Shown here piece after piece: positions 21,277 through 30,112 of a stretch of DNA of 64,000 nucleotides; the first letter of the stretch is position 1; every line of letters begins with the position of its first letter. The DNA is from Cylicocyclus nassatus (Eukaryota; Nematoda; Chromadorea; Rhabditida; Strongylidae): positions 84,710,636-84,774,635 of the forward strand of contig CATQJL010000112.1 in NCBI GenBank assembly GCA_958299035.1. The letters run 5' to 3'. A model generated the notes under the pieces. That model searched no databases and was not told the DNA's origin. It was given only the letters and a program-made list of their open reading frames with translations. Made by a program: the position numbers and the translations under genes.

Positions 21277-21299
21277 CTTAAGGTACAATGTACCTTAAG
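21277..21299. repeat. 23-bp palindrome within small tandem repeats
   Basis: CTTAAGGTACA, one central A, then TGTACCTTAAG. It is flanked by repeated AATTTACCTCAAGGT and TTGATGAATACG units (21240-21350). Likely the ends of a tiny inverted-repeat element. Confidence 0.6.
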
Positions 21300-21899
21300 G
21301 TGAAATTTACCTCAAGGTTGAATTTACCTTGGGTACAATGATGAATACGGCCACAGGTTAGAAATCAGAGGGTCTTCTCGGAAGGACAGGGACACACTTG
21401 CACAACACTCTCAGCAAGCAGGTTATTTCCGTTTGCAGAGTGCATGAACTGATTTAATCCGTAGCCCGATTCACGCTCTCTTTTTTGATTTTTTGAACAA
21501 ATTATTGAATCTTCAATTGGAGCAACTTGCATTAAGACGCTCAGAAATGGGAAGCAGGCATTAGTGTCGTTCCCAATAGATGCATGGAGATATTCGTGGA
21601 AACAGCCATGCTTTACTTGCTACCGGAAACGGATCACTTCGAAATCCTGATGTAGTAATCAGACTGCTTCTATGGCAGTTCTTGTTTGAGCATGGACTTA
21701 TGATAGAACACGGTGCTTTGTGTGTCTATATCTCTGCAGCAATTGTGTAGAAGCTCATTTGTGTTTACAAAAAAATGAGGTATGAACTGATGCTTGTGCG
21801 AGTTAGCTTACTACGCGGGACTTTGGAAACATGCGAGAGCAGTTCGAATGTATCAAACTTGGGTACCACTACATCTAATTGCAGATACAAGTAGAATCT

Positions 21900-22060
21900 G
21901 TCGATACATTTGTTTACGCGAGCGGCCAGCAGTGTGTCCGTCTGATCAGCCGGCAATGTCCTTGCCATGTGAGCGGCCCACGGTGCCCTTGATCTTCTCC
22001 TAAGAATTATCACACGTTGTGGGCGTAAATGATGCCTACGTGAGATACGACGCAGCATTT
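21900..22060 (-). repeat. Dispersed repeat copy, inverted relative to 24745-24905
   Basis: Read on the minus strand it shares TGTGATAATTCT, AAGGGCAC-GT-GGCCGC and GCCGGCTGATCAGACGGACA with 24745-24905 on the plus strand. Non-coding; family unknown. Confidence 0.6.
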
Positions 22061-22891
22061 AGGCTATCCTTTGCATTGATACTCCATTTGATACTCCATA
22101 GCAAGTATCTCCCTTGACCAGCGAGGCTCAACGAGCATGTATGAGGTTACTAGTGCAATGAAGAGTGATGGTGCTAGAATATGCTTGTTTGCTTACCTTT
22201 GGAAGGTGACAGATTAGTTTCACGACCATCCATATTTGCTATTGCAATCTTATTTTATTTTTGTTTATTTTATTTATGACTACACTAGAAGTGTACCGAG
22301 AAAAAGAAGAAAGAACTAAAACTGATGGGATACACTAGCTGTCCTCGAAATACAGGATGAATATGATAAGGAAAAGCAGAAAATTACAAATTGAAACAAT
22401 TAGATAGATACAGAACCAAGTTGTCATTCTGTCATGTAAAGTTGTAAGATAAACAAAACCTTGCCTCCTCTAAAAATTATAGTGTTCCTTTCAGAGTGCC
22501 AGCGAGCTTGCGGGCGAAGGCTAGCTGACTCGACCTCACTAGCGTTCAATCTTAGAGAAGAGCAAGATTATGGAGCACTTGAAACAGCTTAGTATTTCCA
22601 TATAGAACTGTTTGGTTATTTGGGCATTGGGATGAAGATGGAGTTTATGCTAGATAAGACGAGTTGGTTTCTCATTTAATTTATCGATAAATTCATGGAT
22701 ATAGTTAGTAATAGTGGAATATGAAACGGATAGTCTTTAATCTATTGACTCTAATGGAGTTGGAGTTGTTGACTTGGAACAACAATAGGCAGGTGTACAG
22801 AATACGTTCAAAAATCACAGATGTCAGGAAGTTGAGGCGAATTTACATTTTGACAATTTTCTTCGGAAAATCTTGGAATTATTACTAGCTA

Positions 22892-23392
22892 TTAGCTTGC
22901 CTACCCTCCGCTCGGCCCTGTCATCTAATAAAGGCCCCATCCCTATCCCTGTACAGCCTTTCCCTGTGCCCACTTCAACACTTCATTTCCCGTTCCCTGT
23001 GTTGTTTTTGAAATCAGCATGCCCACTTACCTCCTATGCCAATTTCCAGCCCTGTAGCTCAAACTTTGCAAAAAATCGATAAAATCGATAAAAGTAACTG
23101 ATAGTTCTAAAAAATAATAATGTATTCGTAATCAGCATGTTCGCTTAGCCCCTGTGCCAACTCCCAGCCCCCGCGAAAACTGCGAAAAAAATCGATAAAA
23201 ATCGATAGAATCGATATTGATCGATAACGAAAAGTAGCCTATGACACGCTCACTGCCCAGAAGTGTGTGCCAAGTTTGGTCCAAATCGTTCAGAAATAAA
23301 AATTTTTTATTCGAAACATACGTACAGTCATACATACATACATATAGACAGAAGACAGACAGATAGACACACATTCAGCTTTATATATAAGA
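22892..23392 (-). mobile_element. Helitron-like non-autonomous repeat, copy 3
   Basis: A reverse-strand member outside the duplications. Read on the minus strand it starts A|TCTTATATATAAAGCTG (23392) and ends in a GC-rich stretch followed by CTAA|T (22892), which satisfies the CTRR|T rule better than the other two copies. It has the same ATCGAT tracts and GCATGCTGATT units. Confidence 0.52.
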
Positions 23393-24744
23393 TGATATAA
23401 CGTGGAAGTAAAGAAAACCATCTACAAGTTCGATAAGCAAAAGAGTTGAAAGTCATAAAAGGTAGCTTTTTTCCTAATTTCGATAATGCAAGCCAAACTT
23501 ACTGATCGTTTACCACAGGGTCTAAATCTAACACTTACTCGCTTCGAGTTTACTTTCAAGGGCAAGATTGGGAAGCAGAGAGTAAGAGTCAAGAATACGC
23601 CTGTACCTCAAACTCTGAAGCTTGAGCATATTGAGACGCGAACGGTAAAATGGTAAGGTTGGAGAATATCCATTCGTAAAGCTTCAATAGAATAGTAACC
23701 TCGTAGAAGGTTTTAGAAGATTCGTTTCAAAAATGGGCTCCAAATAGGCGAAGCATATTCAAGATGTGGCATAACAGCTCTTGTACAATTTCAGGAAAGC
23801 ATCAGGATCGTTGCTATGTATGTTTTTGAATATTGTAAAGAATATCAATGATTTCTTGATTACATGATCTAGGTGGGAAGAGAATGTGAGGGAGCTGTCA
23901 AATCTTTTTTTATTCGCTGGAAATAAGCCTGCTTTTTTGGCTGGAAACTGTATCAGAAAAAAAGAGCATTTAGTGATGCTTCTGCAGTATAGCCAGTCTG
24001 CAAGCACTTACACATTGAAGCTTAACAACCTCAACACCTTGAAACACTGCCGACGCTATCAAATTCACAGTCTCCTACTGAACTAAATTTTCTCTCTTCA
24101 CGCCTCTCGTACGTGTAAAGGATGAAGGATGAAAGATTCGGCTACGGCTCATCATCTCTAAGGCCGTGCTCCGAACGTATTCCACTTCGTAGTTAAAGAG
24201 GCAATCAAACGCGTACCGATCTTGTTGTTGTTCACAGTCCTTCATGGTAACTAGCAGGAAGCAGCTGATTACCAAATCAGTTGATTTACTCTGATACATT
24301 ACCATCCCCAACGGGTCTCAGGGACTCGCGCAATGCGGGCAGCCAGCCATGACCTTACAAACGCTCGTTGGGGTGTGGGACTGTACGGTCGTCAAGGACC
24401 GTTCGTACGAGTGACGTGAGGCGCACGCACATTTACTAGTGCTCACCGCTTGCGGGGGAGAGGTCGGCAGCTCGCTTACTATTAGGGTATATATTTTGTC
24501 TGAGACACCTTGACCAGATTACTCAAATTCACCTTGACCATTTTTCTTCAATTTATCTTAGTCCTGTTCACATCTTGGGAAAGTGGATCATTCTCTGCGA
24601 CATTGACCAAACGTTGTAAAGTCCACATCATCACTCTTGCTGAGAGTAGCAACCTCACACAGGCTCATTCGAACCTCGCCGGTTAAGGAAGATTGTTGAT
24701 ACAGCATATCAACGCAAAACGGGCCAAAATGCAGCACCGTACCT
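23393..24744. other. Intergenic stretch, no supported gene
   Basis: Short chance frames only. A GCGTACCGAT-containing segment near 24210-24310 resembles one near 25200-25290 (GCTGATTACCA / GCCGATTACCA), so fragments of a common repeat are likely. Confidence 0.4.
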
Positions 24745-24905
24745 CAGGCAATATCATTGCCCTTTATTTTCTCTTCAAAATTCTCACAGCTTGTGATAAT
24801 TCTAAGAGGAACATAAAGGGCACTGTCGGCCGCTTGCATGGCCACTATTGCCGGCTGATCAGACGGACATACTGTTGGCCTCTCGTACACCGCATATCCT
24901 TGAAA
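24745..24905 (+). repeat. Dispersed repeat copy, inverted relative to 21900-22060
   Basis: The plus-strand partner of the repeat at 21900-22060. Both carry GGCTGATCAGACGGACA and the AGGGCAC-GT-GGCCGC end. Confidence 0.6.
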
Positions 24906-24985
24906 TAGGGTGCTTAGTTGGCCCGGAGGGAGAGTCAAACCTTGGTCAGACTGTCATAGCGGCGCATCACACTACGCCATTCTTC
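24900..24985 (-). other. tRNA-like SINE remnant 1
   Basis: On the minus strand: an ATGGCGTAGTGTGATGCGCC A-box-like region, then AGGTTTGACTCTCC near the B-box position. It resembles the segment at 25290-25385 on the same strand. Degenerate, probably a tRNA-derived SINE head. Confidence 0.4.
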
Positions 24986-25289
24986 AGCAGATGCATATGT
25001 TGACATCATGTTTTGCCAAATCTGGGTAAAAGATTACATATCTTAAACTTCATTAAAGCGAGCTTGCTATTGATTTCATATGTGTCCTAACAAAAAACCA
25101 TGTGATTCAACTGAAGTACGTTGCACTATTTACACACCAGCCAATAAAGAACTAAGGATAAAGAGTTCGGCGTCTTCAATACCCTTTGTGCTGCTACTGA
25201 TTGCGTGCGGCCCTATTACAGTGACTTGCGGAGGTCAGCCGATTACCACGTCAGTGCTTTTATCCTCCCAGCAACACTGGTATCAATTT

Positions 25290-25385
25290 ATCAGCCCCGG
25301 GGGTAGTGGGCTTGGTGGGGATCGGACCCGGGTTCGATCTGGTCGTAGCGGCACTTCATACAACTACGCCAATCGCTCCCGCACC
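25290..25385 (-). other. tRNA-like SINE remnant 2
   Basis: On the minus strand: TTGGCGTAGTTGTATGAAG then GCCGCTACGACC and GGGTCCGATCCCC, a B-box-like motif. It shares the GGCGTAGT...GCCGCTA core with 24900-24985. Not a functional tRNA. Confidence 0.42.
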
Positions 25386-25693
25386 AGCCAACATGTATGA
25401 CTAATGAACAGAGAAGATGTATTCAGCGCGTTTAGTGTTATGATTGCAGAAAAAAGATACACGGACATGAAGTTGATAAAATCCCAATCTTTATCTTCTT
25501 CTGGCATTGTCAACAACTTTTGTAAACATAAAAGCATTTCTTTTTCCAAGCAAAAACAGTACCGAAGCTTAAATTGGATTGGCCACATCCGCATATCAAA
25601 CCTTACACTCTGGTTCTTCAAGTCGAATTTGTAGCTTCCGTATCGCTGCGCTCATCCTTTTGACGATGTAATTAAAATAAAGTGAAAAATATA

Positions 25694-26486
25694 TTAAGTT
25701 GTCCCGAAAATTTTGTCGGTTTTTTCAAACCGCTATAAAACTATGCACAATGAAGATCTGAATGAGCTTTAACATGCATTCGATGCAGCTTTTTTTTCTC
25801 TTTCTTATGGTTGCATTACCTAGCAACAATCCTGTATGCTTCTTTTGATATATGTTACAATTCTTCACCCGTCATTTTTATCTGCCCAAAGTTAGGCTAA
25901 TTTTTAAAAATTTCATTCCAATGTTCCGGAGGTGGTTAAGTAGGGCGCAAATAGAACAATTCTCGGACTATAAGGCAAGATTTTTAAATTTCCTTAATCC
26001 GCTGTTTGTAGCCTGAAAAAAATTATTTCTTAAGAGGTTTCGATTTTTGGCAAAGTCATGAAACAAGCAACTGCAGCAAAAACATGAAAGCTCTTAGAAT
26101 TTTTGCTAATTGAAACTTGATTGCTAATAAACAATAACCGTGCAACATAACCAAGTTAATTTGCTTTCGGACTTGATAAACGTGAATCATGTAATCTCAA
26201 GTAAATACAATGTAGCCAAAGATTTGCTCTACGTAACAGTTACTAGCGCTCTTCGGAAACAGTATAAAAATTTTCAAAATTCAAGAAATATTTGGCGTCA
26301 GTGCTGAACTGCTTAAAAAGCCATGGCGAAAATATTACAAAGACAGGGTAGATCAGAGAGCAAATATAGCACTAAGGAAGAGTAAAAAAATTTGAATCAA
26401 ATGATACCTAGTTCGTCCATGAATTGGTGCTCTTTGGGTTTTAGTGCGGATGAAAAAAAACCGTCAAAACTTTCGGGACAACCTAA
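25694..26486. mobile_element. Non-autonomous mariner-like element
   Basis: A 793-bp segment between TA dinucleotides. Termini are TTAAGTTGTCCCGAAAATTT and the inverse of TTAGGTTGTCCCGAAAGTTT, both continuing into CGGTTTTTT. TTAGGTTG ends with a TA target duplication are characteristic of mariner elements. No transposase frame survives. A 5'-truncated relative occupies 57225-57451. Confidence 0.72.
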
Positions 26487-26709
26487 TATAATGCGACTAT
26501 ACCTCTTCTATGCTTTCAAACCCCTACCCAAACAGGTATCAAAAAGAAGGTCTCAAAGCAAGTATAAGCGTCTCAACGGCCAAAATCTGTTTATCAAATG
26601 AATATCGAGCTTTCACGCATTTTATCAAGTATAATGCAACCAAGAATATTGTCGTATAACATTGTCCAACTTCGGTTGTTTACTAATCTTGGCATCAGCA
26701 GTTGATAAT

Positions 26710-27130
26710 CGTTTGAGCTTGCTAAGCGTCGACCAAGATATCAGCCACACTTTATTCACGGCCAACGTTTCGGCGGGATCGCCTTCGTCAGAGCCTAGAA
26801 AGTCGAAAACATAAGTGAAACATTCTCATAGACGCCAAGATCTCAGCTCAAGACGAAAGTCAAATTGGAGAGAGGCAAAGGCAAAGGGAGATCGGGTAAC
26901 CAAGACTCACCTTCGATAACGTGTGATGATGTGTTAGACCACCATATACTCACACCATACCTCCTCTCCTATTTATAGTGCTCGGGTGACCTGACCTCAT
27001 ATCAAAACCCACAGAGGTATTGATATGGCGCCAGTTCATTGGTGATGGCTATGCACTCTTCCTTCCGGTTCATCTTTGGATTCTTGGTGTTGATCCAGAT
27101 CGCTTCCAAAGTTTTGCGCGCTAGGAGGTC
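26710..27130 (-). repeat. Left inverted arm (pLTR-like) of the Penelope-like element
   Basis: Reverse complement of about 27965-28388. It contains a second copy of the ORF's final codons (27045-27130 read on the minus strand) and the minus-strand hammerhead motif. Confidence 0.88.
26760..26795 (-). ncRNA. Hammerhead ribozyme motif, left arm
   Basis: The same core as 28303-28338 on the opposite strand: GGCT, CTGACGA, GGCG-ATCC-CGCC, GAAA, ACGT, T, GGCC. Because the arms are inverted, one transcript across the element would contain one sense ribozyme and one antisense copy. Confidence 0.68.
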
Positions 27131-27331
27131 GGTATCTTATATTATCTTATCTAATCTTCTAAACCAGCAATACCCAGTTAAGTTACCCTGAGTTAATACC
27201 CTAAGTTCACGCGGGAAAAGCCCAGGGAAAATTGGCTACCGTTTCTCAATGTACAAGTACGGCTGTGCGGTGGGGAATATAAAACTAGGTGGTACCGCAA
27301 ACTCAGCTGCAAAAACATTTTAGTACATTAT

Positions 27332-28096
27332 TTGTCTGCGCATCCCAGCAAGCTTAAAAAGGCGGTTATAGGGAACATGTATCGGACAGCAGCAAAAGTG
27401 TCTTCGGGCGTGCAGGAGCGAAGTTACTCTATGGAGTTAGCTTATCAAGTAGCTCAGTCTAATGGGTATACCGGTGAGCCTATCCCAAACCCTCGCGGGT
27501 TTGTAGGACGCAGAGCCAGTTCCGGCAGCCCGGATGCGCCACTAACCAAAATCAGTTTCTGCTTGCCGTTCGTATCGGATAAGATAAGCGCGGCAGTGCG
27601 GCGATGCGTACATCTCGCGGGTTTGCAAGACGATGTCAGGGTGGTCGATATACCACCCTCGTACCTAAAACGTCAATTGGTCCGAAATCGATCTTACGAT
27701 CGTACATGCCTAACCCCAGCTTGTGTCGTTTGCCCATTTGGCAAAGAGGGTGATTGTATGATCTCCGGGGTTATTTATCTCATCACATGTTTATCGTGTG
27801 GTGATACGTATATCGGAAAAACAGGACGACCTCTTTGCTGCCGTGTTAAAGAACATCTGGATGGGTTAAATAAACTGAAAGCAGCTACGCCGTTAGGCAG
27901 CCATCGCATTTCGTGCCATGAAAATGCTGAGATCAGTATTGGAGTGACTATATTGGCGTACGAGCCCGACCTCCTAACGCGCAAAACTTTGGAAGCGTTC
28001 TGGATCAACACCAAGAATCCAAAGATGAACCGGAAGGAAGAGTGCATAGCCATCACCAATGAACTGGCGCCATATCAATACCTCTGTGGGTTTTGA
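27332..28096 (+). CDS. Penelope-like C-terminal region with GIY-YIG endonuclease
   Basis: A 254-residue open frame. Residues 4-10 (HPSKLKK) match the HP..K.. motif found after the reverse transcriptase in Penelope proteins. Cysteines at 126, 131, 134 and 142 sit just before the nuclease, as in the family's zinc-knuckle-like linker. The GIY-YIG core follows: GVIYLITC (146-153), TYIGKTGR (159-166), RVKEH (171-175), and a candidate catalytic Glu in LEAFWI (221). This nuclease would cut target DNA for insertion. The reverse transcriptase expected upstream (several hundred residues) is missing, and the ATG used is probably an internal codon, so the frame is a remnant though still open. Closest degraded relative: 34500-34955. 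Confidence 0.85.
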   Translation: MSAHPSKLKKAVIGNMYRTAAKVSSGVQERSYSMELAYQVAQSNGYTGEPIPNPRGFVGRRASSGSPDAPLTKISFCLPFVSDKISAAVRRCVHLAGLQDDVRVVDIPPSYLKRQLVRNRSYDRTCLTPACVVCPFGKEGDCMISGVIYLITCLSCGDTYIGKTGRPLCCRVKEHLDGLNKLKAATPLGSHRISCHENAEISIGVTILAYEPDLLTRKTLEAFWINTKNPKMNRKEECIAITNELAPYQYLCGF

Positions 28097-28388
28097 TATG
28101 AGGTCAGGTCATTCGAGCACTATAAATAGGGGAGGAGGTATAGTGTGAGTATATGGTGGTCTAACACATCATCACACGTTATCGAAGGTGAATCTTGGTC
28201 ACCCGATCTCCCTTTGCCTTTGCCTCTCTCCAACTTGACTTTCGTCTTGAGCTGAGATCTTGGCGTCTAAGAGAATGTTTCACTTATGTTTTCGACTTTC
28301 TAGGCTCTGACGAAGGCGATCCCGCCGAAACGTTGGCCGTGAATAAAGTGTGGCTGATATCTTGGTCGACGCTTAGCAAGCTCAAACG
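27965..28388 (+). repeat. Right arm (pLTR-like) of the Penelope-like element
   Basis: The downstream arm, starting within the GIY-YIG ORF and ending CAAGCTCAAACG at the target duplication. It carries the plus-strand hammerhead motif at 28303-28338. Confidence 0.88.
28303..28338 (+). ncRNA. Hammerhead ribozyme motif, right arm
   Basis: Order of parts: GGCT (stem I), CTGACGA core, one extra A, stem II GGCG-ATCC-CGCC, GAAA core, ACGT, T as cleavage-site base, then GGCC closing stem I (GGCT/GGCC, three Watson-Crick pairs and one G-U). Stem III would be the self-complementary ACGT with no loop, so the motif should work best as a dimer. Minimal hammerheads of this kind are described for Penelope-like elements. 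Activity is inferred, not shown. Confidence 0.7.
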
Positions 28389-29023
28389 ATTGTCGTATAA
28401 CGTTTGGGAAAAAAATTTATTTATTCATAAAAATGAGAATAAAATAATTTGACGACATACTAGTGTGACAGTTATAGCTTTTATCATTTATGCTGCATAG
28501 GCATGTGAACAATCTCGTAAAACAACGTAAAAGCATGCAATAAAGACCATACACTGTTCACGTTTTATGCTGTTAAAAACCGCAATATGGAGATCATATC
28601 CATCTATGTTACATAAAAACACAAAACTTATTGCTGTCACTTTATCGTCAAGATAATGGTCATTATCGCCATCATTTCGCTAATTCCAGATGAGAACATG
28701 ATTAGGTTAAGAACATCTATACGTGCTTTTCCATTTCCTTTCTGCTTGATTATTTGTATCGGATGAAATAAATACCTCCGGCAAACACGGCAACGATGCC
28801 CTATCCGACTTTGATATCTTTAAAAAGTCAATAGATTGGCGCTAACTTTCTTTGCACCATATAGCTTATATAATTTCTTATTGGAAAGGTAGCTTCCTGC
28901 TTTCTTGGCATGTCTTCGAATTGTAAAAAAAGATTATGTACCTTTCAACAGCATCTTAGAGGTTTCCATCACAAGATGTGACGCGCCCTCTCAGATATCC
29001 TCTCCTCTCCGCGAAGATGTATG

Positions 29024-29191
29024 ATCGGCTCCCAAATTCGTGTGGAGGTGTATTGCAGACTTTGCCTGATAACACATGTAAACTTGCTAAACCTCCACGT
29101 CATAGCATTGCTTTTCGTTATCTCTCGCTAGCAAAAACCCCCACGCGGTGAGTTGGCAAGACTCCACCTCCACACGAATCTGGGAGCCGAT
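29024..29191. mobile_element. MITE with ATCGGCTCCC termini, left copy
   Basis: A 168-bp element with about 30-bp inverted ends, ATCGGCTCCC-AATTCGTG and its complement. No coding content. Target duplication is unclear. A related TAGCTCCCAGATTTGTGTGG segment occurs near 51330. Confidence 0.65.
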
Positions 29192-29195
29192 GATG

Positions 29196-29304
29196 CAATA
29201 CCGCTCATAATTCGTCAAAAACGTCGCCGCACTCTGGCTGCAGCGCACTCCGGCGGAGTGTGCAGCAGTCCGGCGACTTCTTTTACGGATTATGAGCGGT
29301 ATTG
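29196..29304. mobile_element. MITE with CAATACCGCTCATAA termini, left copy
   Basis: 109 bp, almost wholly inverted repeat: CAATACCGCTCATAATTCGT at left and the matching complement at right, with a short CACTCCGG-rich centre. It sits 4 bp after the previous MITE. Confidence 0.68.
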
Positions 29305-30112
29305 TACGTGCGTATCGGCCTAAGCCGTGATAGACTGTTTCATCTAGGTGCAAGCACTAAACCATGGGCTTCAATAGTCTTGGCCGCTCTCAGCGTTGCG
29401 AGTTTTCCCATTTAATTTGAAATGTATCAAAACAGAATTGTTCTGCAGCTGAGAGGTTGTTTCGGAAACAGCGTTTCAAACTCCTTTAGTGATGGTATCT
29501 GCCTCATGTCAAAAGGGCACTGGGATTTCTGGTAGTTTCCTTGTCAAATGGTTTTCCTAACTTCTAGCTCAAAGGCGAAATCCTGGAAATATGCCTAACG
29601 ACGCATACTTCACCCTTCCAAAAACATGGTAAAATGATTATGATGAGTTTTTGAAGTGGTACAAATGTTTTCAGCTGTGTTTCCTGCGTGTTTTTGAGGC
29701 AGTGTTCTACGAAATCTGAGGTAGTGTGGGTCTGCTCCTCCACTTCTATTAGAGGGCCCTAGATAGGTCTTTGTCCAATTGCATTTGGCCATCTTTATGG
29801 AGTAAATTGCACTCAAGGTTGCTTCACTTGGCGATTGGCCCGCACAGGCCGACTTGCCGGTTCCTTCCGTGTTTCAGCCGTTCTTCCACGTGAAGGCCTT
29901 CCTTATCAACGCATCTAATTGCCGCGGGCGAGTGTAAAGGGCCGGGCATACTTCAAGCGACTTCACTCGCGACGCCATTTGGCAAATCGCCAAAAGTCTT
30001 CAGATCCAACACTAGCAAACTGCACATGCATAGTGAGTATAACATACGTGGATTGATAAAATACCCTCTCTTCCGTGCATTTAGAATGTGCTTACAGCGA
30101 GTTATTTTCAAT

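Larger units (their letters stand above)
20740..22891. other. Intergenic stretch with small repeats, no supported gene
   Basis: A short minus-strand segment at about 20990-21025 (ATGAATGGAGGATCC... then GAAC|GTGAGT) looks like a 5' exon but its phase does not fit the exon at 20204-20336. A palindrome occurs at 21277-21299 and a dispersed repeat at 21900-22060. Otherwise AT-rich with a minor TTTATTTT tract near 22250. Confidence 0.4.
26661..28388 (+). mobile_element. Penelope-like element with inverted arms and hammerhead motifs
   Basis: A 1728-bp insertion with a perfect 13-bp target duplication (ATTGTCGTATAAC at 26648-26660 and 28389-28401). Block B' keeps the empty site near 57608-57622. 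It has an inverted left arm (about 26710-27130), a GIY-YIG ORF (27332-28096) and a right arm (about 27965-28388). The arms are near-identical inverted copies that include the last part of the ORF. A 49-bp extension (26661-26709) precedes the left arm. Penelope-like elements are known for terminal repeats in direct or inverted order, a GIY-YIG endonuclease and hammerhead ribozyme motifs. The reverse transcriptase part is absent, so this copy is 5'-truncated. Confidence 0.88.
28389..30112. repeat. Block B (left copy)
   Basis: Nearly identical by eye to 57605-59635, sharing two small inverted-repeat elements at 29024-29191 and 29196-29304. No host gene is supported. It leads directly into module M2, as B' leads into M4. 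Confidence 0.85.

Noticed and set aside
22873..23082. Proline-rich plus frame
   Set aside because: Antisense of the Helitron-like repeat's 3' end; composition reflects the GC-rich terminus.
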